Shown here: piece after piece, positions 10,466 to 21,692 of the stretch | Position numbering within the stretch: the first letter of the stretch is position 1 | Layout: each line of letters begins with the position of its first letter | DNA from: Saccharum officinarum | Lineage: Eukaryota > Streptophyta > Magnoliopsida > Poales > Poaceae | Assembly: GCA_020631735.1 (NCBI GenBank) | Contig: CM036158.1 | Location: forward strand, 82,347,914-82,411,913 | Direction of reading: 5' to 3' | DNA length: 64,000 bases | Notes under the pieces: generated by a model | The model's database searches: none | What the model was told of the DNA's origin: nothing | Seen by the model: only the letters and a program-made list of their open reading frames with translations | Translations under genes and position numbers: made by a program

Positions 10466-13103
10466 TCAGCTGTTCTGTTCTTCGCTGCCAACCCAATACT
10501 CTTTCACTGAAATCAGAATCTTCTCGGGAACGTGTGGGCCATCCTCATGATCAAGTAACTTGGACTTCCACCGCATTCCTGCCACCATACTTCTAACCTT
10601 GTTCAGTACATCAACACTGTCCCGCAGTATGACTGCACCCTCTGGCCGTAAAATCCTATCCATCTCCAAAAGAATGTCTTCTGCATCACACCTACCGATT
10701 TTGACACAAACATATTAACAGAAGATACGATTTGCCTTTGCATTACCAACACAGGAGAAAGAACAGAGAACGCTTACTTGTTCTGATATAAACTGAAGAT
10801 GCCATTGCCATGTATCAGGTCGTATGTCCTAGGGTATGTTGAGAAGGCTTCGCACCTGGCAATAGTGCAACGTCGCAGAAAACACAAGATCAGTTCCCAC
10901 ACATCAGCATCTCATTTGACAGTGAATGCCAGAAGCATAAGACTCACCAATCATGGTATATACCAATCAGACCTCGCTCATAGATGATACCGAGAGTGTT
11001 CCTTTCTGATATAGAGGGCACAACGTTCATTACCCAGGACCTGGGAGAATGAAGAGTTGCAGCAAAACTTCCGAGGCCTGCATTCATGTCCATAATATTC
11101 CTGTACCTTGAAGAACCTATCAGCTTGTTCACCCTCTTATAAGTATTGACATGCTTCTTCCACAGCTTATTATCCTCCTCATAGACTTCTTGTGTGATGC
11201 CTGGGACCTGACCCTCCAGAATTCTGGGAGGAATGGCAGATAGTCTCTCTGGAAACTTCTTTAGCTGTGCTACCTCTACAGGAGGTGTTACACAAGATTC
11301 CATTTTCTTATACCTAAATTATAAACCAAAAATAAACACAAATTAAAACTGAGGTAATTGGAAGATAAGAACAGAGCAGATTGCCCAAGCTACAAGTGAT
11401 TGACAGAAAAGAAGCACATGTTTCTTCCATTGTGAATCAGTAGTAATTTCTGCAATCACTATCTCAACTTACCCTACCCTACATAAGGCAATCAATTCTT
11501 GATCCTATATTTTTCCAGTGTGCAAAACATAAACTGTTATATATATGAATTTTCTTATGAGGATTTTGTAGTGAATGATTATGGTTTAGTCAAGTTCACA
11601 TGGAAATAGGAACTAGAAAATAAAGCTTGAGTTCATAACTTTGTATAAACATAAGACATACCAGACATCATCTGCATCTTGAACTTTGCACATCTTGCTA
11701 GCATGACCATCCTTTTGATGACATGAATATGAATTCCTTGTTTCTGCCAAATAGCAATATCATCCTTCTCATAGATTTTATCCCAGCAAAGCATTTCAGC
11801 AATGTTTTCAATTCTATGTTGATCTTCCTCTGCATCTTGTTTAGACCTTTTCCATGATTGGTAGTATTTCTTCCAATTGATGGGAGGTCCAGAAAGTATC
11901 CAATAACCCCCAGGCCTCAAAACCCGGTCTACTTCCATCATGTACATACCGCCTGCATGAAGAAAAATAATATAGCTCATTAGTCATTGCATATTTACAT
12001 ATATAAAGGTAAAAGGTTGGCTCAGGTACTGGAATCTAGTGAATAGTTTTTACTGCTCACCATTTGACTCCCATGGGATTAAACAGCGTGAGCAATGAGC
12101 CATATCAAAAGATCTAGAGGGGTATGGGAGCTTTATAGTTCCAAGTACTCCAATTACTGCAGGGACACCTCGCTCCAAAGCAAATTGAACCTGAGCTTCG
12201 TGTGAATCTCTGGGTGCAAATGACATGGTTAATACATTTCTGTCCATTAGGTAAGCTCCGAAGCTTGCAACCTGTACGTGGTCAGAAATGTTACTCCCAG
12301 CTATGGAGGGGATCAAGTAATTAAGGTTAGTTTACAAGAAAATGAAGATAAGTCTTACTAAGAAGGCCAACATCTAAATGCCTTGGAACTATAAATTATG
12401 AAGTATATAAGACACATCTTAAAGGAAGTAAAATATAACCAGATCTGGTGAGAGAGCATACCCCACATCCAGTATCAAGTGCAGTTCTGATGGTGCCATC
12501 AGCGAGTGGGATGACGGATGCAAGTTCATCAAGGTAAGCATTCGCTCCATTGGGAAACATCGTTCCTCCTCCTGGAAATTTGAACACATCTCCCTGATAT
12601 TGGATCCAATTCTGAACAGCTTTCTCAACCGTCAGACTCTTATACGGAGCATTTGCAAATGGAACATAGTCACGGCTCTTGGGCCAAGAGAAAGGGGTGA
12701 CATATCCTTTTGGTGCTGGGATTAGACAATGCAGTTTCTCATTCTCTACAGGACAATGCCTTTCTCTGTATGTCATATTTTCTCTAGGAAAGGCCATTGC
12801 TCGGTTCTGGTCTTGACAAGGAGTATAGTCACTGTATCGGATGTGGCATGGCTCAATCATTTTATTGGACATGATCAATGGATTAGCGCCACTTATGGTA
12901 TGATGGGTCTCAAAGTGCAAATTTGGCAAGATTGTACAGTCAGTTTCTTGGTTAACCCTCAGAGCTATACTATCACCCCTTCCTGTCCCACTTTTCTGCC
13001 AAGCACCTAGTATGTAAAAGAAGCAGGATAAACCCATCACAATTACTATTGTCATTGTGCTCCGCGTTCTACGGTCACCTGGATTCATTCTTGAGCCCCT
13101 CAT
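10466..13103 (-). CDS. Probable PMT-family methyltransferase (QUA2/PMT type), one frameshift
   Basis: The coding exons on the minus strand are 13103-12462, 12271-12061, 11952-11662, 11313-10948, 10855-10778 and 10691-10466, all with GT/AG borders and consistent phases. Together they give about 604 residues, the normal size for plant PMT proteins. These are Golgi type II membrane proteins with an S-adenosylmethionine-dependent methyltransferase domain, linked to pectin methylation in the QUA2/QUA3 members. Residues 16-35 form the single membrane anchor ([16 protein letters not shown]). Family marks follow: [28 protein letters not shown], the SAM motif [38 protein letters not shown] and WVMNVVP. 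Exon 3 is 291 bp where phase requires 292. The frame slips at about 11740-11745, in an A run after WQK, and the correct frame then resumes as [21 protein letters not shown]. The start is the upstream ATG just after a leader-intron acceptor at 13108. This is either a recent pseudogene or a base-calling error. Confidence 0.9.
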
Positions 13104-13602
13104 GAATCTGAAATAATCACGAAAAATTGTTAAGCATCACTTTGAATGATTTGGACCATTTGCAGTACACAGTGATCTTATGAACAAGGTATCCACATAA
13201 TAAGCTGGATGTTGAAAACATAAACAACAGATTAATCAAATGGAACATGGACTGACTAAGATCTGAATTTTAGGTGAAGGATAATTCCCTTGGCTTTGAT
13301 CTTGTTCCAACAGATTGGAGCTCATAGCAAATTATTGAATTAGAATATTAGTGCCAGATGTGGAGTTTCTCATGAATCAGAAATTACCACAGGAAAGTGA
13401 TTAGTTATTCACTTCAAATAGCACACCATGACAGACGACTATCTTCTCAACAGGATATCAGCATCTAATGAACTAGACTTCTAAAACACAACTAAGAGAT
13501 CAAGGAAATGAAACATAAACTAAGTACTGGATTTGATTTATAAGTGAGGGGTAATCCCTTTGACTTTGTTCTTGTTCCAACAGAATGGATAAAATAGATT
13601 AA
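13100..13602. repeat. Diverged ~230-bp tandem duplication, period 270, in the PMT leader intron
   Basis: Two copies, 13100-13330 and 13370-13602, align with the same 270-bp offset at both ends: TCATGAATC at the left and CTTGTTCCAACAG at the right. Identity is moderate, so the event is old. The first copy contains the active 3' splice site just upstream of the PMT start codon. The second has lost the AG there. Confidence 0.75.
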
Positions 13603-14079
13603 TAAACTAGTGAACTAGATTATCATACTATTGAGTATTGAATGAATATTATCAGGTGGCCGATAAATGATAAACTACCCAGCCAGCGCATCAGTCCTGA
13701 GAACAAGTTTATTGACACTCAGCCATGTGCATCAACCTCAATCATGTGACTATGCCTAACCATTTCAGATCCCTAACTGATTTGTTTAGTCTGAAGCTAG
13801 CAGTCCAGTCCATCCTGGAGGTCTTGGCATAGCATGAAGCTATGAGCAAATCTACGGTTCATGAAATTGGAATTGGAGGTAAACAAGCACAGATTGCCGA
13901 TAATTGTTCGGCTTGTGATCGATCCCTACACAATCCCAGGCGGAACGGCAACAACGGAGCAGCAGCAGTTGCTCCTGAACTACACCCCAGGCTTGAGTGA
14001 CTACGCTAGGCTACCATTATGATCCCCAACCTCACGCAACGCGAACAGCGTCGTGATTCCACGACTCCCTAGCGGCGGA

Positions 14080-14530
14080 TCAAAGCAACAACGTAATCAA
14101 AACAAGGCGAATCGCAGAAACAACGACCGAGCTAGCTAGGACCCACCGCCGAGGCCCAAGGCAACTGAAGAGCGAAACGAACCGGATCGAATTCAAACGG
14201 GAGCGGCGCAGGAGGAGGAAGCAAAGCTCTCTCTCTCTCTCTCTCTTCAGGGGGACGGCGGGGGCCGGTTCAGCGGAGCGGGGACAGCTTCGAGCTCGCC
14301 GCGGCGGCGGCGGGGGTAGCTTCAAGTTCGCCTCGGCGGCGGTGGCGGTGGCGGTGACGGCTTCAAGCTCGCAGCCGCTGCGCCGGACGGAGAGGGCGCG
14401 GGGTTGAGCTGTGTTCGGAATTTGGGTGGAGTTGGTCGCTGCCGACGCTGCGGCTCTGACTTTTTTTTTTTTAATCGCGCGCTGCTGCTGCTGCAGCACA
14501 GCGCATCGTCATGGAAAGGAGCGAGAGCTA
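14080..14530 (-). promoter_or_regulatory. Likely 5' leader exon and promoter-proximal region of the PMT gene
   Basis: The PMT coding region is preceded by an intron acceptor, so a non-coding first exon must lie upstream on the minus strand. The GC-rich island at 14080-14530, with a CT/GA microsatellite at 14227-14249, is the obvious candidate. I could not place the donor or transcription start. The open frames in this island are probably fortuitous. Confidence 0.45.
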
Positions 14531-14544
14531 GGCGTCGAGACAAG

Positions 14545-14807
14545 GGCCGTGTTTAGTTCCCCGAATTGGGAAAGACCAAATTACTGTTCGGCACTGTAGT
14601 ATTTTGTTTTTATTTGGTAATAATTATCCAAACATTGATTAATTAGGTTCAAAATGTTTATCTCGCAAAGTACAATAAAACTGTGCAATTAGTTTTTAAT
14701 TTCATCTACATTTAATACTCCATACATGTGCCGGCATTTTGATGTGACGGGGAATCTTCTTTTTGCATAGTGAAATTTGGGAAAATATTTGGCATCTAAA
14801 CAGGGCC
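14545..14807. mobile_element. MITE with GGCC-GTTTAG termini (263 bp)
   Basis: The termini GGCCGTGTTTAG and CTAAACAGGGCC are inverted repeats with one mismatch, flanked by AAG on both sides (14542-14544 and 14808-14810). Internal blocks such as GTGCAATTAGTTTTTAAT and the CTCGCAAAGTACAA region are shared with the element at 33702-33960. It is non-coding. Confidence 0.8.
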
Positions 14808-14810
14808 AAG

Positions 14811-16080
14811 GCCAAACGAGGAGGGCGCCCGGGTCGTCCCGTCGCGACCGCCGGCCGGCCCTTGGAATGGGGTCTTGCCGGTCACTTTTTTTTTTACGGC
14901 GAAAGAAAATTATATTATACATATTACCAACAATTCTGGATTACAAAATAGTACGCACGCGGTCTCTGGTCGGTTTGGTTGAGTCGTGGACTTTGAAAAC
15001 CTGCTGTGAGTTATAAAAAAAAGGTAAGGCTTGATCCGCGTCTAGAACGCCCGCACCCTATGCCGCATCTTCACGCGCTCTTACCCATTCCCAACCAACG
15101 CCGGCGTTCGGAACTGCAGCCCGCCCCCATCTCACGCCCCGCATGGCAGAACCGTACCCCGCGCCCATCCCGCATCTGTATGACGGAAACGCACCCTGCA
15201 CCCGCACAGTGGAACCACGACCCGCGCCCACCTACCCTGCTTGTGGACAGGGCTGTCTCAATAATTTCGAGAGCCCTTGTGCAAGCAAGACATCAAGGAC
15301 CCGACAATCCAATGTTTTAATATAATAACAATTAAAGTATATATTATTACTAATAAGAGCTAACTTGCATAAAAAATAACAAGAGTACATCAAAGAAGTT
15401 CAAACAACGGTAAAATAACTATTATGTTCGTGCCAAGAACGGTAAAATAACGACAGTATATTTGGCTCGCTGACTTCGGCATTACTTGAAGTTGGAAAAA
15501 ACCTATGTATAGCTCCGGATAAATGTTTTTTTAGACAACATCTAATATGTTCAAAAAATATTGAATAGAAATTTAGAAAATTAGTGCAGGCAGCCAGGTC
15601 CTAACTGAACTGAAATTACTTACCAAGTTCTGTCTTCAGTCCAGCATCCGCTGCGTCGAAGTCAAGGAATGGCCGAACGGGGGACGCCGGATACGATCAC
15701 GGTCTCACAGATGACGGATTGGGGATTGATCGACCAGGGAACGCCAGGCCTGGGGAACGCCGGAGTGGCTGCAGGCCTGTAGTGGCGCAACAGCATGCCG
15801 TCACCGCGTCCAGGGCAAGAAAGTCGCGACTCGAAGGGACGCATCACGCGTGATACGAAGCGCTAGCTAAGCGGACTAGTTGCAGCATAATCAAATGGAC
15901 CGTATGAACCTGAATACATGTACTATACTCATGGGCCCTCTAGCGTCATGGGCCCCGGCCATCGCACTGCCTGCACCCCCCTATGAGACGGGCTTGCTTG
16001 TGGATGCGTGATGTGGAGGCGTCTGCAGGCCTCAGGCTCCGACACATGAACCACGGCGGCGCACCAGCAGCAACAGGCGG
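14811..16080. other. Intergenic, no supported gene
   Basis: Short open frames in the moderately GC-rich part (15000-15330) show no recognisable motif. AT-rich spacer follows to about 15600, then unassigned sequence. Confidence 0.4.
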
Positions 16081-16084
16081 ACAA

Positions 16085-16436
16085 CGGCCTGCAACACAAG
16101 ATCTACTTTTGAAACATCAAGATGAAACATTTACAACATACGTCTGAAAACAAATGAAACACTTGAAACATGCGAGTACGTGCAACACCAGATCAACTTT
16201 TGAAACATCCAGATAAAACATTTAAAACAAACGTCCATTGCAACATGTGCAACACCAGATCAACTTTTGAAACATCCAGATGAAACATTGGAAATAAACG
16301 TCTGAAACACATGAAACACTTGCAACATCCGTATATTACTGTTGCAACATATGCAACATTCTAGATCAACTTTTGCAATATTCAAATGAAACACTTGAAA
16401 CTTAAGTTGGAAACGCATGAAACACTTCAAACACGG
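16085..16436. repeat. Degenerate tandem array of GAAACATC / GCAACAT units
   Basis: A ~350-bp block repeats GATCAACTTTTGAAACATCC, ATGAAACA, CGTCTGAAACA and GCAACATGTGCAACACC several times at irregular spacing. Similar GAAACA/GCAACA-rich stretches are known from subterminal parts of grass DNA transposons, so this may be the edge of one. That assignment is inference. Confidence 0.7.
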
Positions 16437-16910
16437 CGTCGCTGGCAGCCATGGCCTACCTGGTAGGGGACTGCGATAACCAGCAAGCTCAAGGTCCAAA
16501 GGGAACGTCGGAACAAACAGCCTAGCGTGCGCAGGCCTCCCCTTGCCGCTAGAGACAAAGTCTGGACCAGTGGCGACCTCCTCCTGGTGGCGCTGGGGTG
16601 GCAGTGGCGTGGTGCCCGCCATGGCCGTGACGGGCGAGGTGGACGGGGGCACGCCGGTGGATAGGGGCGAGGAGCGGGATCATGGCATGGCGCGGACGGC
16701 GAAGGGGTGTGGTGCGGCAGGGGGAAGGGCGTTGCATGCATGGGGGATGGGCGCGCGGTGGGGGAAGGTGGTAGTGCGGGAGGATGCGCGGTGATGCTCC
16801 GACAGCTAGATGCGAGTACGATGAGGAAGAGCACGCCTCTTGGACTGTCCGTTGTGCAGGCCCATAAAGAGAGTGTCTGGATGGGGGTGGACACCCGTGT
16901 CTAAGTATTA
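16437..16910. other. GC-rich segment beside the GAAACA array
   Basis: Open frames up to 155 codons exist on both strands, but their products are proline, arginine and glycine rich without motifs. It could be captured gene sequence inside a transposon whose edge is the adjacent array. Confidence 0.35.
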
Positions 16911-17939
16911 GTGTTTAAAAATTAGGGTCACTCTATGTATCTGTCGACAGGTTTCTTGATATGAAATCTCTCACATTTTCATCTATCCAATGTAATTAAT
17001 AATATAAAATATATGATCCACCTTTAGTTTACATAAAATAAAATTTGATAGGTATAAGATCATTACAAAAGAGCAGTAAATGCTAGAGTTCTAGGAATAA
17101 TATTCGATATCTGATTCACAAACAAACTAATAAATTAAAAATAAGGCAACACAAATACAACTTGCAGTACTAATAAAGAACTAAAGGAAAGAGTAGTTCC
17201 AGTAAAAGTTAGAAAAAGTGAAAAAAAAATCCAACAACTAAAACGCACATCACAAAGAAAAAAACAAATAGCTCAAAATTTGATAGATTTCTTTGCAAAA
17301 AAAAAATTGTCAACAGATAAATAGCAAAACTCTAAAAATTATTATAAATTATGTGATGTAAAAACATTGCGTGTTGTTTGACTAAACTAAGATATTAAAA
17401 TAACTATAAAATCTAGCTCTATATTTGTATCTTCTTTGAAACTGCTATAAAGCGTATCTCTATTTCCACCCTGGGGACATGAATCCTTCGGAAGCATCGC
17501 AATGCTTGCGTCTTTCATGGAGCTCCACTGAGGTTTTCTAGCCTCTTGCAAACTTTGAAAGAAGAGGAGTTTGTGGTGCCTCGCAGTCGCAGGTGCATGA
17601 GGCCTACGGACACTTGGGTCTAGGTCCGGCTTGGACTAGTTAACCTAGTTCGTGAGTTTTTTTGTCAGGTCTCATCCTGTGGAGCTTTTTATTCAGTGCA
17701 ACATATTTTGTTTTATACAACACCTCATGGCTCGGCCCGGAGTGAGGCGGTGGTGTTCATACAAGGGGCCGATCCTTTTTCTCTCTATAACACAAATATG
17801 TGCAGCTCTCCTACACATTTGAGAAAAAAACTAAAAGCTGAAAGCCAAAAGTAGGATCCAAGGTGCTGCGAAAATGTACTATGTGAAAGCTGCTGTTTCT
17901 AGAACACAACTTCTGGTTCTACCTAGCTTTCTGCCGTTT
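16911..17939. other. AT-rich intergenic DNA
   Basis: No gene, RNA or clear transposon terminus was recognised. Confidence 0.4.
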
Positions 17940-18375
17940 GACCAAGGTAACAAATAGCAGATATCGGGTTTGTAGAGGATTGACGCCTACATCAAGGGTT
18001 GCGGATAGCGGACGCTAAATTCCAATAATGTTGTATAATAATCTCTTATAATTTAGCTATATGTAGATCTTAAAAATGATTTTCTTACACATTAACAGAT
18101 CAATTACATACAAAATTAATGATAGACTAATAAATATTATAGCTTAAATAGTGTAAATAGATAATTAATTGTATTCGAAGAGTTGATTCTTGATTCTTGA
18201 TGAAATATATCTTAAATTAAGAATAAACTAGTTATGTTCTGGACTTGGGCTGTGGTAGCGGACTGCTACGTCAAATAACGACCGTTATAGCGGCTTGCTG
18301 CGTCAAATAGCGGGCGCTAAGTTTCAACCCGCTATATCCAACTCGGTTGGACATAAGGTATTACGCTATACTAGC
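17940..18375 (-). repeat. Dispersed repeat with AGCGGC-TATAGC-rich ends; partner at 62690-63385
   Basis: Both ends are rich in GCTATAGC, TAGCGGGCGCTA and AGCGGC motifs, with an AT-rich middle. In reverse complement the left part (GCTATCCG ... AAACCCG-TATCTGCTATTTGT) matches 63155-63385. This identifies a repeat family with two copies in opposite orientation in this window. It is probably a non-autonomous DNA transposon. The class is not certain. Confidence 0.6.
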
Positions 18376-18677
18376 GGTCTGAACCAGTATAAATCGTTGT
18401 CTTCGTGTTTACCACCAAATTCTGCATACGCCGAAGCCCCAAAACTCTGTCTCGGATAACCCCGTGAAAGGTTGTTCAGCTACGTTGTAGCGGTAGCGAT
18501 AAGAGACCACAATCACTCTTGCAGCCGCTATAGCAGTTGCTAGGAATGTTATTTAGTACCTTGCTTTTGACAACATAAACACTTCTAGAAGTTGAACTAA
18601 ACACAGCCTCCGTCTCTATCGCTCAGCTTTTGGCAGAGTTCGAGATTGTCGTACTAACATCTAATATTCAAATTTTT

Positions 18678-18830
18678 GGTGTCTTTAGTGATGGGATTGA
18701 TTTCTCCTGCAAAATCCAATGATAGTGCAATACAATGTGGTAGCTCTATATTAATCTCAAAATTTGTCATGTGTTCCTGTGTCTCTCGAAGAAAGTCACT
18801 TGTGTAAAATGAAAAGCTTTATAATAACAC
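18678..18830 (+). pseudogene. Short 3'-flank remnant related to the DUF1668 copy at 32630-33649
   Basis: The run TTTAGTGATGGGATTGATTT, then AGTGCAATACAATGTGG, then GCTCTATATTAAT matches the 3' end and downstream flank of the DUF1668 locus (33643-34030). The 259-bp MITE found there at 33702-33960 is absent here. Only the end of the gene and its flank are present. The rest of 18376-19795 shows no gene. Confidence 0.5.
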
Positions 18831-19799
18831 ATGTCTTCGGAACTGCTCGCCCTTGCAATCAGGAGAGGATGGATAAAGTTGTCAAGAAGCGTCTTTATGC
18901 GACTGCTTGCCATCTTCACGATGACTCGTCTTCAATCCAAATCAAACGGTGACGTGTACCAATCGACCCATCTTCACCATTGTCTTTAATAACATCGTCG
19001 TTCCTCTAGCACTTGCCATGACATCTGTGTCTGCTGGAGTACTATTTATGTTGATGCGATTCTATTTGATTAGTATGTTAGAGATTTATGTACTAGTATC
19101 TACGGTTGCTATGATTTATGTTTTGAAATTAATTATCAAATTGTCTATTTATTCAACAGGCTGGTTGTGAAATTTAGATGACTCCCCAGAACTGCCACGT
19201 GCGTGCTTGTTTCACACCCGAGCGGAATATCAAAATCAAATCAGCTATGTTGATCTTATGGTGAATAATGCAGCAGTGGATGCTGCTGCGAGCAGGGTTA
19301 TCCATACAAGATTGTTATTTCTAATATTTCAGTATTATTGATATGGGCCGATGTTTAGCTTGTATCAACAAACAATTTGTTAGTCCCATTTTGACGCACC
19401 CTAATTTCAGCTCACGAACGCCGCGCCAGCCCAAAATGGAGTGGGTAAGAATCCTATAATACTTTAACCGTAAAAACCTATCATATCGTCAGCGATTCTC
19501 TTCCTTTCCAAGCCGTCGCCACTCTTTTTTTTTTTAGATTAGCCGTCGCCGCTCTATGCTCTCTCTCGGTAGTGCACCGAGCTCCAAAGTGTTATATCCT
19601 CAAATTTCTATGCTATTCTGTGTTAATTTTATGTCAAATGGTTTGAACATATTCTACGTGATTTTCTCTATAGATCAATATTTTTGTATATAATTTTAGC
19701 CAAATTTTTTCTTATTCCTATAGATTTATGATATTTTTCATATTTCTGTTTATTGGTGACCACTCGTAGCTAAAAAATATGGATAATGTAAACCGTGGT

Positions 19800-19905
19800 G
19801 AGTCTGCAGCTAGTCACGCCACCAGGATGGACCGATGGGGGTGACAACAACAGCGTCGCTCTCCTTGACCTGGAAGCAAATGACGCGCCTGCATATCTGG
19901 CAAAA
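19800..19905 (-). repeat. Inverted partner of the repeat at 9590-9712
   Basis: The reverse complement of this segment aligns with 9590-9712 (GCCAGATATGCAGGC, GGAGAGCGAC, TGTTGTTGTCACCC, CATCCTGGTGGCGTG). Here it lies about 130-240 bp upstream of a TATA box. Confidence 0.75.
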
Positions 19906-20036
19906 GAGGGGTAGTGAAACAGTGAGGTCGGAAAAAAAATACGTGCTGTCGATTCGGGGTTGACTCAGGGTCCACGCCTGGCGAAGATCCGAACTCCGAA
20001 GGGCAGGGCGGGCTCCTCAGTCCTCTGTGCTCTCTG

Positions 20037-20044
20037 TATAAAAG
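20037..20044 (+). promoter_or_regulatory. TATA box of the small secreted-peptide gene
   Basis: TATAAAAG lies 95 bp upstream of the ATG at 20139, which is a normal distance for a plant TATA element plus a short leader. Confidence 0.6.
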
Positions 20045-20138
20045 TGCAGCGAAGAGTGCGCAACATTCCGCAGATCGAGCTGGAGACCATCGAGAGAAGT
20101 GGAATAAAAGCAGAGGAAATCGACCAGGAAGGGAGAAG

Positions 20139-20534
20139 ATGGGGAGGCAGCAGCAGCAGCTTTGCATGGTGTTCCTGATGGCGTTCCTCGTCGTCTCTAC
20201 CATGGATGTTGTCCACGTGGCCGCAGGTAGGTGCACTACTCCAGCCACAAACACACTAGCATCAAAAGTTCTACGCCGAAACGATTCATTTGTGAAGCTA
20301 CACGCATGTTTGTCCTGCTGTTATCGCATGACACGCATGTGCAGGGAGAGCGCTAACTGGCTGCTTGTGCGTACAGGGAGAGCGCTAGGGGAGGTGAGCT
20401 ACGGAGCCTTGATCCCCGGCGGCGCGCCTTCCGTGCCTCGTGGCCAGCCATACACAGGCCGCCCATGCACAAGAATCTACGCGTGTAGACCGCCTGCTGC
20501 TGCTGCTGTCGCCGGCGCCGGCGGAGCGCCATGA
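20139..20534 (+). CDS. Small secreted peptide, possibly RALF-like
   Basis: The first exon (20139-20226) encodes a clear signal peptide with the hydrophobic core LCMVFLMAFLVVST, ending near VAAG. A GT-AG intron (20227-20376) joins it to 20377-20534, giving an 81-residue precursor. The mature part has VSYGAL, like the YISYGAL receptor-binding motif of RALF peptides. Its C-terminus is RGQPYTGRPCTRIYACR, resembling the RALF ending NPYxRGCxxIxRCR. Only the two C-terminal cysteines are present. The pair expected near APSVP is missing, with a serine where a cysteine might stand. RALFs bind FERONIA-type receptor kinases and alkalinise the apoplast. The intron is 150 bp and free of stops, so the unspliced message also encodes a continuous 131-residue product. 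The RALF assignment rests on motif resemblance only. It could be another cysteine-poor signal peptide. Confidence 0.55.
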   Translation: MGRQQQQLCMVFLMAFLVVSTMDVVHVAAGRCTTPATNTLASKVLRRNDSFVKLHACLSCCYRMTRMCRESANWLLVRTGRALGEVSYGALIPGGAPSVPRGQPYTGRPCTRIYACRPPAAAAVAGAGGAP

Positions 20535-20560
20535 CGACCAGCGTGCTTCTAATAAGATTA

Positions 20561-20804
20561 GGCCCCGTTTAGTTGTGAAAATTTTTAGGAAAAAATTCCT
20601 GTATCACTTTTTGCTGTTATTTGATAAAATTTATCTAATCATGGACTAACTAGGCTCAAAAGATTCGTCTCGACATTTACAAACAAACTGTGCAATTAGT
20701 TATTTTTTTACCTATATTTAATGCTCCATGCATACGTCAAAAGATTCGATGTAACAGTTACTATGCAAAAATTTTTGCTTCTTTTTGGGCATCTAAACAC
20801 GGCC
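20561..20804. mobile_element. Tourist-like MITE with TTA target duplication (244 bp)
   Basis: The termini GGCCCCGTTTAG and CTAAACACGGCC are inverted repeats. TTA flanks both sides (20558-20560 and 20805-20807), as expected for PIF/Harbinger MITEs. It lies just downstream of the small-peptide gene. Confidence 0.85.
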
Positions 20805-20807
20805 TTA

Positions 20808-21692
20808 ATAATTTCCTTTGAACAAGGCGCCTCTAGGCTCTAGCTAATCCATTTAGTATGAGTCTATAATAATTTAATAAGATCCAAACTGTAATTGCAC
20901 GGCGGCGCTGTGTGTGCATGGGATGTTAATAGGAGTAAAGAGTCTGGGGGTACTACTTTCAAGACATACAAGTTGGCAAAAATGTCTTCAGTATTTGAGC
21001 AGTTTACAAATTATTGAACTGATCTGTACCAATCTGTCAAGTTCTTGTATGAGATTTAATTTACTCTTATGAAAACTATTGCTACTCTCCTCTCAGTACT
21101 AAAGGCACTATAGAAGCAGCCGGTGAGCCTCTGTAGACGCAGTTCGCCCAGCCGCCTCTAATTTTTTGCATCTGCAGATCAACAATTCACTCAAATTCAT
21201 GCCGCTTTCTGTCTTTTTCAAAAACATAACCCGAACCAACCTTTATAGAAGTATCCAAAAGGCCTTTGTGAGACAAACGCTTTTTAAAACCGCCTTGATT
21301 GTAAATTTAGAAGTAGTAGTGTACTCCGTGTAACCCTATTTACCTTGAAATAAGAAATATCCATAGTTCCTTTTCAAACATAAAATCAAGATCTCGGTGA
21401 AAACATTTTAATTTCAACATTTTTTAAACAATGTATACCATAACTGGTGCTTTCTCCTGCCAAAGATCTAGATAATATGCATCATCAACACACTCCCACA
21501 TCAGTAAGAAAGTTCTTACTAACAGCCTTCTTCCATTGGGAGGCTACCGTACTAGATTGGAACCACAGTCTTTGCACAAAATAGATTGTGCCGTCAACTG
21601 GGTAAAACTTCATGGGTGTCAGACCAACCTTTACCAGAAACTGGAGATCTCGTGAGAGTACGAAATAGGTCACGAAATAAGGTTTTACTCTC
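20808..21692. other. Intergenic, nothing recognised
   Basis: No conserved frame or repeat terminus was found between the MITE and the Helitron 5' end. Confidence 0.4.

Noticed and set aside
16427..16894. 155-codon minus-strand open frame
   Set aside because: Proline and arginine rich without motifs, in GC-rich DNA with open frames on the other strand as well.
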